Source: Anoplolepis gracilipes
Lineage: Eukaryota; Arthropoda; Insecta; Hymenoptera; Formicidae
Length of the DNA: 64,000 bases
Reading direction: 5' to 3'
NCBI RefSeq assembly: GCF_047496725.1
Contig: NC_132980.1
Location: 10,026,572-10,090,571, forward strand
Each line of letters starts with the position of its first letter. Position 1 is the stretch's first letter. This document shows, in pieces, positions 14,131 to 27,131 of this stretch. The position numbers and the translations under genes are program-made. The notes under the pieces are model-generated. The model was given only the letters and a program-made list of their open reading frames with translations. It had not been told where the DNA came from and ran no database searches.

Positions 14131-16242
14131 AACCCCGTTGGCCGTTTCGCGATATCTAAAAAAATAGCGGAAATACCGGTATAGCGTTACTCTAAAACTA
14201 AAAATGGCCGTATTTCCGAACCGGTTGAGGTACAAACGAAATGAAAAGAGGTACAAACAGGTACAAACGATTCTCTATCGAACCCCGTTGGCCGTTTCGC
14301 GATATCTAAAAAAATAGCGGAAATACGAGTTTAGCGTTAATTTCAAAACTCGAAAATCGCTGTATTTCCGAACCGGTTGAGGTACAAACGAAATGAAAAG
14401 AGGTACAAACAGGTACAAACGATTCTCTTTCGAACCCCGTTGGCCGTTTCGCGATATCTAAAAAAATAGCGGAAATACCGGTATAGCGTTACTCTAAAAC
14501 TAAAAATGGCCGTATTTCCGAACCGGTTGAGGTACAAACGATTTGAAAAGAGGTACAAACAGGTACAAACGATTCTCTATCGAACCCCGTTGGCCGTTTC
14601 GCGATATCTAAAAAAATAGCGGAAATACGAGTTTAGCGTTAATTTCAAAACTCGAAAATCGCTGTATTTCCGAACCGGTTGAGGTACAAACGAAATGAAA
14701 AGAGGTACAAACAGGTACAAACGATTCTCTTTCGAACCCCGTTGGCCGTTTCGCGATATCTAAAAAAATAGCGGAAATACCGGTATAGCGTTACTCTAAA
14801 ACTAAAAATGGCCGTATTTCCGAACCGGTTGAGGTACAAACGATTTGAAAAGAGGTACAAACAGGTACAAACGATTCTCTATCGAACCCCGTTGGCCGTT
14901 TCGCGATATCTAAAAAAATAGCGGAAATACGAGTTTAGCGTTAATTTCAAAACTCGAAAATCGCTGTATTTCCGAACCGGTTGAGGTACAAACGAAATGA
15001 AAAGAGGTACAAACAGGTACAAACGATTCTCTTTCGAACCCCGTTGGCCGTTTCGCGATATCTAAAAAAATAGCGGAAATACCGGTATAGCGTTACTCTA
15101 AAACTAAAAATGGCCGTATTTCCGAACCGGTTGAGGTACAAACGATTTGAAAAAAGGTACAAACAGGTACAAACGATTCTCTATCGAACCCCGTTGGCCG
15201 TTTCGCGATATCTAAAAAAATAGCGGAAATACGAGTTTAGCGTTAATTTCAAAACTCGAAAATCGCTGTATTTCCGAACCGGTTGAGGTACAAACGAAAT
15301 GAAAAGAGGTACAAACAGGTACAAACGATTCTCTTTCGAACCCCGTTGGCCGTTTCGCGATATCTAAAAAAATAGCGGAAATACCGGTATAGCGTTACTC
15401 TAAAACTAAAAATGGCCGTATTTCCGAACCGGTTGAGGTACAAACGATTTGAAAAAAGGTACAAACAGGTACAAACGATTCTCTATCGAACCCCGTTGGC
15501 CGTTTCGCGATATCTAAAAAAATAGCGGAAATACGAGTTTAGCGTTAATTTCAAAACTCGAAAATCGCTGTATTTCCGAACCGGTTGAGGTACAAACGAA
15601 ATGAAAAGAGGTACAAACAGGTACAAACGATTCTCTTTCGAACCCCGTTGGCCGTTTCGCGATATCTAAAAAAATAGCGGAAATACCGGTATAGCGTTAC
15701 TCTAAAACTAAAAATGGCCGTATTTCCGAACCGGTTGAGGTACAAACGATTTGAAAAAAGGTACAAACAGGTACAAACGATTCTCTATCGAACCCCGTTG
15801 GCCGTTTCGCGATATCTAAAAAAATAGCGGAAATTCGAGTTTAGCGTTAATTTCAAAACACGAAAATCGCTGTATTTCCGAACCGGTTGAGGTACAAACG
15901 ATTTGAAAAAAGGTACAAACAGGTACAAACGATTCTCTTTCGAACCCCGTTGGCCGTTTCGCGATATCTAAAAAAATAGCGGAAATTCGAGTTTAGCGTT
16001 AATTTCAAAACACGAAAATCGCTGTATTTCCGAACCGGTTGAGGTACAAACGATTTGAAAAAAGGTACAAACAGGTACAAACGATTCTCTATCGAACCCC
16101 GTTGGCCGTTTCGCGATATCTAAAAAAATAGCGGAAATACCGGTATAGCGTTACTCTAAAACTAAAAATGGCCGTATTTCCGAACCGGTTGAGGTACAAA
16201 CGATTTGAAAAGAGGTACAAACAGGTACAAACGATTCTCTAT
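14131..16242 (-). repeat. Right satellite arm, mostly a 302-bp dimer array
   Basis: Unit boundaries (GATTCTCT) fall at 14269, 14421, 14571, 14723, 14873, 15025, 15175, 15327, 15477, 15629, 15779, 15931, 16083 and 16233. The 152- and 150-bp spacings alternate strictly from 14,269 to 15,931, forming 302-bp dimers of types A and B. Diagnostic variants (GAAAGAGAATC and CATTTCG on the opposite strand) recur in the dimers but occur once in the left arm, near 12,452-12,495. This arm therefore looks like an amplification of one A-B pair. Confidence 0.85.
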
Positions 16243-16431
16243 CGAATGGCATTAATGAAATTAAAATATCTTAAAGTCGAGCGCTGGCCATTTTTTGATT
16301 ATTTTTTATTTTCGAACCGGTTGAGGTACAAACGAAAAAAAGTGTGGTACAAACAGGTACAAACGACGTACAAACGGACTATATTATTAATTTTTTTTTT
16401 TCATAAAGTCGGGCGCCAGGTTCACATCGGT
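16243..16431 (-). repeat. Right outer terminal inverted repeat of the foldback element
   Basis: This is the reverse complement of 11,512-11,700, same length and about 98 percent identical by eye. The outermost 50 bases, including the A11/T11 run, match exactly. Confidence 0.85.
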
Positions 16432-16440
16432 CGATTTTGC
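16432..16440. repeat. Right 9-bp target-site duplication
   Basis: CGATTTTGC directly follows the ATCGGT terminus and matches the left copy at every base. Confidence 0.85.
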
Positions 16441-16696
16441 GGACAAATTCGCGATTGCTCATCGACAGGGACAATAACATTTCCGTTCGACTTGATTAAT
16501 GACAGTTATCGAGTTATAGTTCTGATCACTTCATAACGATACTGTAGTTTCATTCTGTGCGCGAGACGGAAACAAAGTGGCATCTCCACGGTAGATCCAA
16601 TTACGTTTGACGCAGAATTATTGAGCGTAAATTAATGCAATTTTTATTCTCCATAGATTTCTTGTCAACTTTTGCTTTCCATCGTCCCCCATCCAA

Positions 16697-16729
16697 GGAT
16701 CCCCGCCCGGGGATTACGGGCGGAGATCC
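16697..16729. repeat. GC-rich hairpin, 12 of 13 bp paired
   Basis: GGATCCCCGCCCG and CGGGCGGAGATCC pair with one mismatch around the 7-nt loop GGGATTA. It lies 266 bp right of the foldback element and is not part of it. Confidence 0.55.
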
Positions 16730-17381
16730 GTTGGCATATTTTATATACACAAGCAAATCAGTTCTCTCTAGTCGCAAATTAATTCGCGAAGTAAAAGCGC
16801 AAACTCGGAGGAAATATCGACGATGCGATATGCACCGGGTAAGCGCTATCTCGATCGTGCCATCTGGCACACACGTTCTGAGTTCACGAGATATCTCGGT
16901 CGCGCCACCTAATAGCCAGATTAACACGTCGACAAGCGAACCTATCGACCGAATCACATGTATGGCGTATCTACGGTTCGCTCGAATCGCATCGTAATGG
17001 ACAGCCTAATTTCCCGTTTTCCGATGAAAATTTGCCCCGCACGCGTCGTCATCCCGCTCAAGAGAGACTTATTTCTGCGTCACGTCACTTCGGTCAGTCA
17101 TTGGAATTCTGCATCGCGCAAAAATAATACGACACGCGAGACTTATCTCATTTTCGCAAGAAGAGAAACGAAAACATCGCAAAGTTTTTTTTTTAATAAT
17201 AATATTTATGTAATTATAAAAGTTTCTTTTCACACAGGCGTTGCGTGGTGCAACAGTAAGTGTGTATTAAACAAGTTTACGAGCTCGCGTATATAAAGAT
17301 AAAACTGCAAGGGAATTTCAAAAACTAATAAAAGAGCGAAACCTCGCGAATATCGTAAAGAATGATAAATGTGGTAACGAA

Positions 17382-17416
<35 letters not shown>

Positions 17417-20400
17417 GCGAGAACGCGCCGATGAAGGAGGCGTACCGGATGGAAAGAAATCCCGGCGGACTCGAGCATGTTTACATAAATACCATGAACA
17501 GATCGATAGCGTTTTACCGCTCTTGACACGCAAGTTTGACGATTGACCGCTTTTTTTATTTTTTTTCTTCCTTCCTCCACGAAGCCTCTCCACACGAAGG
17601 CGCAATCGATAAAGAACGGAACTACGCGTTGTAACCGTTTTCGAAACGTACCGTGCAAAATGAGACGAGAATTTTTAATTATACGCGTCGCGTGTCAACA
17701 GCAAGAAGATATCACTAATCGATATTATCTTGCTTTACTTGCTTGTAATGATGTTTCGTTAACGCTAATCTTGATTGACTCGAGATTCTTTTTCTACGCT
17801 GCAAATAGCGTCGATAGAATTAATTAACGCTCGTGCTGCGAGACACGAGATCATTTCTTTTTTTTTTTTCTTTTTTTTTTTAAGGGAGAGGAGCTTGCGC
17901 TTCTCGGCTCTTCGCGAAGCTGATTCTGTCTTGGACGCGCGATTTTGCGAGGAGAATTCCATCTGCTGCGCATTAAAGAAAGAATACAACGTCCTATTAG
18001 ATTCCAGCTAATGACATTTCTTATCAGAGCATTCTCTTTTTATAGAAATTCGATACTTGGTCCTTCCGAGCGTATTCGAACGAGCATTTTAGGCTAAAGA
18101 TCTGTCGGATAACGAGCAATTTATCTTGTTGTATCAGCAAACGGATGATAATAACGGTCTTCAAAAAGAGGATGTCAATGGAATGATCGAAAGCGTCCCG
18201 TCAGTGTTTACGCGTATTTACGCAACCGAGCGTGGACAATCCACACATATGTACGCAATCATCAAATGCGCGTGTGCGTGTTGCGTGAATGCCTTTGTAA
18301 GATCAAGTCTGTCCGCTTACGCCGATGTGTAGGTAAATATACGTGCGATAAATCTAACATGGATACACACATGACGCGTGGATGCGCGTGAGTGCGTCGA
18401 AAATGGTTCCGTGTGCGTGAAAATGTCTCGTATTGTCAATAATAATTACGTCAAGCTGTTTTAGCAGCGATAAAAATATATTCAAGCTACAATACTATAG
18501 CGTAAATCGAAGAGAAATGAAGATGTTTCGGTTAATTGAGCTGCGCAAACAGATAACAAACTCTGCTTCTTATTCTTCCGTTAAGACTATCTTTCATCAG
18601 AACTTCCAACTCGTTTAATTCCAAGCGGACTTTAACAGAGTATTTTAATTTCCGACATACTTGGCGAGTTATTTAATGCTGAAAATTGGAAAGTTGCCGT
18701 AGATCTATAGTCGACCTGTCTTCTCGCGCAGAAATTGCGAGAAATCCGCGGCGTCCGGCACGAGGCACTCCATATTTACGCACGAAGAGCGTGTTAATGC
18801 GTGTTTCCGTCAAGTGTGCCCGTTCGCAGGAGGATGTGTACGTAGTTACGGGCGCCTTGTGTTGTGATACTAATTGATGTCGGTTGACGGACGGACGGAC
18901 GGACGGACGTGTCGGATCAACCGTGGAAAGGGTGGACGACTGCCACTATACTCTTCCGCCTCGCAAAAGCTCTTTCGACCCTCTCCTCCCTTCCGGCCAT
19001 GAAGGAAACTCGCCCGGACTATGCTCGACAATGGACACTAGGAAGAATGTCGGCGCATGCCATGGTAACAATGCGCGAACAATGCCGCGTAACGACGCGG
19101 GTGCTTTCGCGAGGGCGCAAATTGACGTCACGCGAAAGACGACGACTCGACGCAAACTTGTTTCGTGTTAGGTACGACTATTCTCGCAGTCGTTGGCTTG
19201 ATAAGCGATTCACGCCGCGCTCTTCTTCGACATAAAATGTTCGCTTTAAATTTCGGTCTAAATTTTTATTACTAACAAATAGATTTTACGATATCTCGAC
19301 ACGTAAAAAAAAAAATCTCCATGTTTTCATAATTTAACGATATTGTGAAAAACGTGATCTGACAAATACCGATTATTTGTGAAACGTTTTATTGCAACGA
19401 ACAAAATTGAATATAATTTTGTGAAAAATATCAAAAGTAATTTTCTTTCTACAATATTTATGTGTTATCATTTTCGTATATACAGAAGAATTAGAATTCA
19501 TGTGCGTATTTAGGTATCTCTTTACTTATTCATAAAATAGTATTTTCATTTCATTTCAAGGATTACATTTACAAAAAAATATATTATTTTAGCATTATTC
19601 AAAATGTCCGTGAGTTTTCTGCACGAGTGTTTAGACCTGTCTTAATATAATAAAGAAAAGAGCTTTCTTTATTGAGAACTACAATAGACTAGAGAACTTT
19701 TAATTATATATTTTATTAATTTATTCTTTTAAATAAAATAAAAATAGAAAATATTCATATTTTTTCTTGTAAAATATAAAAATACTAACTAAAGTTAATC
19801 CAGAATTATTTTTACGTTTTTATGCAAATATGTGGATTAAATATTTTACATTCCACTGAAATAAAATCAGAATAGAAAAATTACTGAAATGTCGGACGAT
19901 GACACGATTCAATAATGTCAAACATCATCAAATACTCACACAATTTCTTAGAGTCTAAATTCAATCATCAAGATATTATTCGCGTGGATAATTTTAATTA
20001 CGCAATTTATTCTTCGTTCTTTAATCTTTCTAGACTCTCATGAAGCCGATCGACTGAACAAGATGAGAATGAACAAGAATTACGTATCGAGTCCCGATTG
20101 GAGCGCCTTTGCGGCTTCGAATTTCCCATTTCCGATTTCTTCTCCTCTCACGAAACCAATATAGCGCGTGGAAAAAAAAAAAAAGAGGCAGCGACGAAAC
20201 TATTCAGCGGACCGCACGGAGACAGGTGTAGGAAACACAATGGACAGGTAATAGCCGGGAATGAGGGATCGATAAGAGTTGACTTACAGCCTGCCGGTAA
20301 GACGATTGCGCGAGGAAATATAATTTTCCGATCTATCGCTGATCGGAAGTTAGACGCGGAGAGATCCCGCGGCCGCACGAATTACGTATAGTACAAGACG

Positions 20401-20787
20401 GCATGAAAGAAGCAATTCCACTTATATGATTACATACGACTCACATAGGCAGTCTTTTACAGTGCCAAGTTATCTGCGAGGGATTAAGGCGCACGCTCGC
20501 GCGTGGGACGAATGGCGGAAGAGATGGAGAGAAAAAGGGAATAGGATCAGAGCGAGGAGCGAAAGGACGGAAGTCGCTCCTGCAGATGGGCTTCCAGGAT
20601 CGACCTTCCACTCCAGTAATGAGAAAATCACAAAAGACGTGTTACTTCAATGGGTCTCCGGTATCTGTCATCTCTTTCTCTCTCTTCCTAGAATCTTTTC
20701 GCTCGACTACCAATGACAACCAACTAATACCAATAGCCTACATTGGTAAATCCTGTTCGGAAGCTTATTATCGAATTTTAGTCTTGA

Positions 20788-20825
<38 letters not shown>

Positions 20826-21735
20826 AGCATCTAACGCATAATACACATTGTCATGAGTACGCTTCCCGACTGATTAATCAGATAGACTTTCCGTTATATC
20901 AGCTTACTCTACATTTTCATTAAATTAATATAGTTGTAAAAATATAAGCGTACTCTCGTGGGCGGTACAATTGTTGCAATTACAAGCCGATTTGAGTGTA
21001 CCTTTCAGAATAAATTTTCAAAATTTATTACGATAAACGATATTTTTTCTTCTCTCTGCGACACAATTTCCTAAAACGAGTTACCTCGCTCCTTCTTATT
21101 TGCTGAAGTTGAAATCGCCGATGGCATCTAACAAAATTTTTACTCTCGAAAGAACTTTAGAATGTAATCCGCGCGTACCCTGCCTTCCCGGTTAATAATA
21201 TCAGCCTAAAAACTGTTTAGTGGGCCGATTTATTCAAGAACACGTAGCGACCATTAATGCGAGATAGCGCCAGCTGATCGTAGACGGCGATACGAAGAGA
21301 TTTAAGTATCGGCTGACTAGGCGGTTTCCAAGGGGCTTCCTCTCTTTATACGGATGATAACCATCTTTTCAAATGGTTTATTTACTCGTTTCCGACTTCC
21401 GTTTACATACGAAAACGATCCTTCGAATTTAAGAAAATTAGTTCGATATTGTCAGTTTGACCCCCTCCCTCCCCCTCCTCCGCCCGACCAACCCTCGAGG
21501 TGCGATGAAAGATTCTTTCTTCATTTTGAGATTACAAAAATTAATTATACACAATGCTATATTAAATATTCAAAAATATATATGAAAAAATTATATTAAA
21601 GCCTTATAAGTATAATATAAATTGCGAAAAATGTCAAGAAAATTCTATAAAAATTCTAAATTACAATTTTCTAAAAAAGTGTTTTTAATTTACTTTAAAA
21701 AATCTCGCCATTTTCACGCATTTCTGGAGCACTTC

Positions 21736-21738
<3 letters not shown>

Positions 21739-21793
<55 letters not shown>
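21739..21793. repeat. (TA)n microsatellite, about 27 units
   Basis: Pure alternating TA, about 55 bp, between AT-rich flanks. Confidence 0.9.
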
Positions 21794-21795
<2 letters not shown>

Positions 21796-23962
21796 TCAAA
21801 TATAAAACTGCCAGTGTGATACGTTTTATTTCCACGATGAAACACGGTTAAACGGCGCGGGGAAATGAAGAAGAAAAAAAAGGAGAAACACGTCAAAAGA
21901 AGACCATGTTCCGTGTGCGAGGAAGGAAAGAACGGATGGATTTCATACAAAGGGCCCGTTATTCCATAATGTACGCGGATACGGACATGCGATGGACGTT
22001 ATAACGCGCACCAGCAAGAGGGCAATGTAAAAATACAATCGTGGAAAAACAATACGCGTCTTTCCGACCGCCGCCACCGCATGAAACAAACACGCTTTGA
22101 GATTCGCGCGCGTGATACAAATAATAAATAAATAAAAAGAGAGAAACGCGAAAAATAGAAAAAAAACGATGCAAAAATTGTGGAAATTCGGAGGATTTCG
22201 TCGTACGGAGGTCTTGTTTCACGCTTTTATTACGATTTCCTCTCTGACACGAGCAATCTTTCTCGTTGAAATGGGTAATGGAATATTTTTCAGTTCTGTA
22301 ATGCGGCCTTTAGTCGAACACACTATTTTCCATTTTGTTTCGTAGAAATTGCTTGGCTGTTCATTATATTACGAAAATAGCAAATCGTTAGATTAGAAAT
22401 GGTTTGCTTAAATTGGATGAAAGTAAATTTGAATTAATTCACTCTTTCACGAAAGATATAATATATTATTTATTATTATTCTAAGAAAAACTGAAAAACA
22501 CTATTAGCATCCTCTATATTACAACGCGCGCAAAGAAAATCCGAGCGCAATTACTTTGAAAAGTAAAAACAAGTAAAGCGTCAAAGGAATTGCTATCGCA
22601 GAATGCGTAAATAAATTACACAACCGCCGGCGAGGCTTGTCATCGCGGATGTAATCATCTCGGCGTACGTCTTAAGTAAATGAAGAGAAGATAAAATACC
22701 GTGAGTCTCTTTCTTTCTCTCTCCCAACTTTTTCTCAGTTTTCCATCGGGCGATGTTGTAAGAGTTATTGCCAATCTCGTTCAGTACGCAAAACGAATCT
22801 CCTTTGATGTTTTTTAGAAAGCGTGAGATTGCTTGGCAGGTACTCTGGTCGAACACGTTTTCAAAACTGTCCCGACCTTTGAACAACTTCACATTACTCA
22901 TTAAAAGTCTGATACCTCATTAACTATCGCTAAAATTAAAGCCACTTTTCGTAGCTGCTACTTTATATTTGACTGCCAAATACGGGATTCAAAAGCATCT
23001 CGGATCTGAAAGTATCCTTTATAAATTCATGTGTCTCTCCTTGTTAAAATCTCGAGATTTAATTTAATTGCTTTAAGCGAAATCAAGTTAAACTCGATCT
23101 TTATATTTTTCAATAATATCTCGATTACTTGTCGCAACTGATCTCGTTTGACCGGTGCATATCTATGATTGCAAACTCGACTTGGAGATATTATTTCGCC
23201 GGAAGAGATGCGATTTCTATCAGTCGACTGACGTAGTAACTTATCGGAAGCACTTGCCAACGTTATACCGCGAAACTTACAAACTACATTAATTTTTTTT
23301 CTTGTCGAATGCCTCGCGATTAAGATCTGGACAGGAACTTTATTACTTAACCGGATCGCTTCGTTGGTTCCGCGTCCAACTACGCATTGCGTGCTTTACG
23401 ATGTAACTTTGTCGAACGACCGTTTCCACAAGTATATCACGTCGTAAAAGGGACAAGTCGCCGATTCTACTCGACGAGAACCGGAGCCATTGGTTTATAT
23501 CGCGACAGTATCGAGGAGAAAAGGAGGGGATAGCCTCTTCCCTTCAGTCACCCTTCCCTTCTATCGCAAAATGTAATTCCTATCGCGACGATGATAACGT
23601 TCAATCGTGTCGAGCATACGATCGTCGTGATCGAACTAATCTACAAACTTCCCCCACGTAAACGTACGATCGTAAGCGCGAGGGAAAGAGGGAGACCATC
23701 GCTTCTAAAAATGGGATCACAGGAAACGTAGCGCCGACTGATAAACGCGGCCGATAACGCCGATGGCGCTGGTAATCGCGGTGTTAATCGTCGAAGGGTT
23801 TGTCAGGGATTCGGAAAGAAAATCCAACTTTTAAACGTAGAATACCGCGGTATTTAGAAAGGCCCCTATCCCACTAATTTTTCTTTTTGTGTATTAACAC
23901 GTTGCAAATATATAAAAGGAATTTTACAATATTTAAAATAAAGGAAAGAAATAAATTATATA

Positions 23963-24559
23963 GGGTGAACTAGGGTATGATGGCCATAGGCTGTAATTTT
24001 TTCAATAACCGTTACATAATGCGCCTTTTTAGTCATTATCAAAGATAATCGATATTTACCATTGTTCGAAATAACGATATTGTGAATCTTATATCATATT
24101 TTATTTTTGACTACCTGCAAAGTTTTTCATTTGTCCACCAGAAACTGTTATAACGTCGAATAAATGACAGTTAAGCTATCGTAATCGACGTTAGACATAT
24201 TATAAAGATATGTAAATCGTTATATGACCTATAATTTTTATTTTCGTTTTCACTATTTTTTTATAAATATTATGGCCTTATATATCTAATATATCTAATA
24301 TATATCTAATATATCCTAATATATCTTTCCGTCACTAGGGTCATCTTTTTAAAAGTCGGGTAAGATGGCCAATGCTTATGTTGTACTATTTTGCTAATAT
24401 AAAATTTCTATTAAATATTTTCCTTTTAATTTCGATAATATTAAGTAATTTAAGCTTCAGGGAAGATAATATGTCAAACACTATTAAAAAAAATGACAAA
24501 AATAAAAGCATGTTTTTTGCAATTTGAAAAAACTATAGCCATCTTACCCGAATTTATCC
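23963..24559. mobile_element. TA-flanked MITE, about 597 bp
   Basis: The left end GGGTGAACTAGGGTATGATGG and, on the opposite strand, the right end GGATAAATTCGGGTAAGATGG are similar imperfect inverted termini; about 24 of 30 terminal positions match, counting the TA. Both ends are flanked by TA. A third copy of GGGTAAGATGGCC lies inside near 24,358, and a short ATATATCTA tandem near 24,275-24,325. There is no coding frame. TA duplications are typical of the Tc1/mariner/pogo group, so a non-autonomous member is likely. Divergent termini suggest an old copy. Confidence 0.6.
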
Positions 24560-26583
24560 TATTTGTCAAGAAGCAAATAATTCAAATTCGTAAACGTTAC
24601 GTTTGATCTCGGATATCAATATCGGATGCTGAGCTACAAAGAAGAATCATATATGGTGAGAGATGTACTCGAGCGATGCCCTATTAACGAGATTATTAAT
24701 AATAATGGGGAACCATCGCAGCCACGCCCAATTACCGTCTCGTTCTACGAACCGGTGTGTTATCCGTTTTAATTAGTACGGCGCGCTTTGTGAATTGTTC
24801 GCTAATATCGATAACTGGCGAACGATTATTAACGGACTCATCAATATTCCGTTTTGCCGATGTCGCGTCTCCGTAGACTTGCAAGTTCTCGCGCGAGTAA
24901 AGTAAATCTCAAGTGGAAATCCCTGAGTTTGGTCAGCCCTGATCAAAGAGAATCGGTTCGACGTATGATCAATCTCGCACGATCTTGGCCGTTTAACATC
25001 TCTTCACTTAAGACTAATCGCATATCTAATCATACAGGGTGTAAAACGAAAATTCAATTTCGCAATTCGAACGCCTCTAAACTTGCTCATTAATTATACC
25101 GTATTAAAATCTCTAATTCATCAATTATTATTATTAATTACATAATACATATATGTAAGAATATATGTATCAACCAACACGTGTCTGAATAAAGATATAA
25201 TACAAAACCATTTGACATGATTTTTTTTTTTTTTTTTTTTTGAGAATGCAAGTGTATACTTATCAAAAATAGAAGCAAAAGAGTGACACACACATACACC
25301 CACGCGCGCGCGCGGGCACACACCATCTACAGCGATAATACAGATTCATCGCGAGGTTGCAATCGGCGTCGCCGATAAATGGAAGCCGATACCAAATCAA
25401 TCGCGAATTCTCATCGATTCGGGACGACGCGACGCGACGCATATGTTTCTCCGGGGGTCTATTATTTACATATCGGCGGAGCGAAATCGAATGATCGACG
25501 GCGCGACGGCGAAACAGCGGAATTTCGTTTCGGCGGGCCTCGAGAACGATGAGGAATGGCTTCCGCAGGTAAAAACTGGAAACGAATTTCCCGAAATATG
25601 AGGCGCAACTTTCTCGCCACCGCCGTTACTGGCGGCGGGTCGAAAGTAACAACAATACCGATTATTGCAGCGATTAGTATCGTTTAAAAGGAACTGGTTT
25701 CTCTCACCTCGATATTAGTATTATAGCTATTATAGATCGAAATTTGGTGAAAGTTACTCATTATTGGAATAATATCTCAGCCTTGAAACAGGAAACAAAT
25801 AGTAGAAATGGTAAATTTCGTGACTAGTGGATCCATACTTTGCGTTTTATACAAGTGAAGATTATTGAAATGCATTTTTTGAATTTTTAGAATCACCTGT
25901 ATCCCTAAATTTTCCACAAAGTGCGAATCAAACATTTCTTCTTCTCTTTTTCTGGTTTCACAAATTTGTATACCACTGACGTTTTAATTAGTATTTTAAT
26001 CTGATTTTTACGTACTTTGTTCTCTCTTATATTTTATTATCGTTTGTCAGGGCAAGATTCGAGCAAGATAATAAATTGAACACGTGTCGTATTGAAGCAA
26101 CATACGAAATAGGGAATAAAATAAATAAAAAATTACCTAGCAACGTTTTTTTTTTAGAAAAGCAAAAAAAGGTTGATCAAAGTTGACACGAAATTAACAA
26201 ATGCAATTTTGCAAGACATTGCATTTTATCTCTTCGAGAGAGCAATCGGCGTATGTAATGAATATTGCGAGGATGAGCGCCACTGCACGGGTCAACAAAC
26301 TACAAAGCAGGCTTGGTAAACGAGAAATTTTGCATTATAAATTGCACGTAGCGGGCATTATTATACGGTAAGGGCATTACTACGTAATGTTATAATAGTA
26401 ATGTTGCTATTTAATTCAGTGTTTACGAAATGCAATTTCATAACGCCGCGAATGAAATTTAATCAAAATGACGTATTAGACGTTCAATTATTCATGACAG
26501 CGATTGTTATTATTAACACGCAGTTTTGTCGTCATGCGAAAGACAGTTCACTGCGACTGCGTTATATATCTACACGCTGTTTA

Positions 26584-26618
<35 letters not shown>

Positions 26619-27051
26619 TTTATTGCGTCACAGCATATAAACCTGAAGTTTTTACTGTTAATCTATCGTGTGACTGTCGACTTTTCTTACATTCGCAGTG
26701 TCTTTAAAAAAATCAATACTCGATGCTAAATGTGTCTTAAGAAGGTGATCGATTTAATTCTACCAAGTCTCACGCTCTTACGAGATCTCTTATCAATTGA
26801 AATCTCAATGGAATATTTAACTGCGCCGTAACGAGTACGAGCTGCAACCATCCTCTTGCAACTTGAATCGAGCTTTAAACGCGAGGTTGGAGTCCTCCCT
26901 CATAATGGCGGCATCTCGTATCTGGCCTCGTATCGCTAACGAGAGAAAGAGGTACGAGAGCGAGTTGAAGCAAAAGGGGAAGAGAGAAAGAGAACCAGCC
27001 GACGTCGCTTCCCTACATGGCCTCGCCAGATAAAGAGAAGAATGAGCGTTG

Positions 27052-27053
<2 letters not shown>

Positions 27054-27124
<71 letters not shown>
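27054..27124. repeat. (GA)n microsatellite, about 35 units
   Basis: The longest pure GA tract in the window, about 71 bp, lies in a GC-rich stretch. On the transcribed minus strand it reads (TC)n, a long pyrimidine tract. Confidence 0.9.

Positions 27125-27131
<7 letters not shown>

Larger units (their letters stand above)
11512..16431. mobile_element. Foldback transposon, non-autonomous, with satellite-filled inverted arms
   Basis: The 4,920-bp element starts ACCGATGTGAACC and ends with its complement GGTTCACATCGGT. It is flanked by perfect 9-bp direct repeats, CGATTTTGC. Both ends carry a 189-bp outer inverted segment with about four mismatches by eye, followed inward by inverted arms of 150- and 152-bp tandem monomers, and a short AT-rich centre. 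No frame inside resembles a transposase; recurring 71-codon frames are the repeat read through. Drosophila FB elements have 9-bp duplications and tandem-repeat arms, and several Mutator-superfamily groups also make 9-bp duplications, so a relative of these is the best guess. The intact duplication and near-identical termini suggest a fairly recent insertion. Confidence 0.85.
16441..23962. other. Non-coding stretch between the two transposable elements
   Basis: Mixed AT- and CpG-rich DNA with a GGAC tandem at 18,886-18,908, a CRE palindrome at 19,123-19,130, an AT-rich interval at 19,240-20,040, a GA run at 20,795-20,821 and the (TA)n run at 21,739. No gene is recognised. Confidence 0.5.

Noticed and set aside
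12324..15766. Recurring 71-codon open frame (starts MYLFSNRLYLNRFGNT) in both arms of the foldback element
   Set aside because: It is the 150/152-bp tandem monomer read in one frame. It recurs with the repeat period and has no start context or homology to a protein.
21078..21115. Minus-strand 18-nt microexon between TTTCAACTTCAG and GTAACT
   Set aside because: The donor GTAACT is weak and the segment is too short to judge without transcript data.
24108..24125. Minus-strand CTTTGCAG|GTAGTC as a third recursive splice site
   Set aside because: The pyrimidine tract is short, the donor GTAGTC is weak, and it lies inside the MITE.
25700..25725. Minus-strand TACTAATATCGAG|GTGAGA as a recursive splice site
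   Set aside because: The donor is good and TACTAAT resembles a branch point, but there is no pyrimidine tract before the AG.
25824..25835. ACTAGTGGATCC, identical to part of a common cloning-vector polylinker
   Set aside because: Only 12 bp match and the flanks are ordinary genomic sequence, so it is most likely chance and not contamination.
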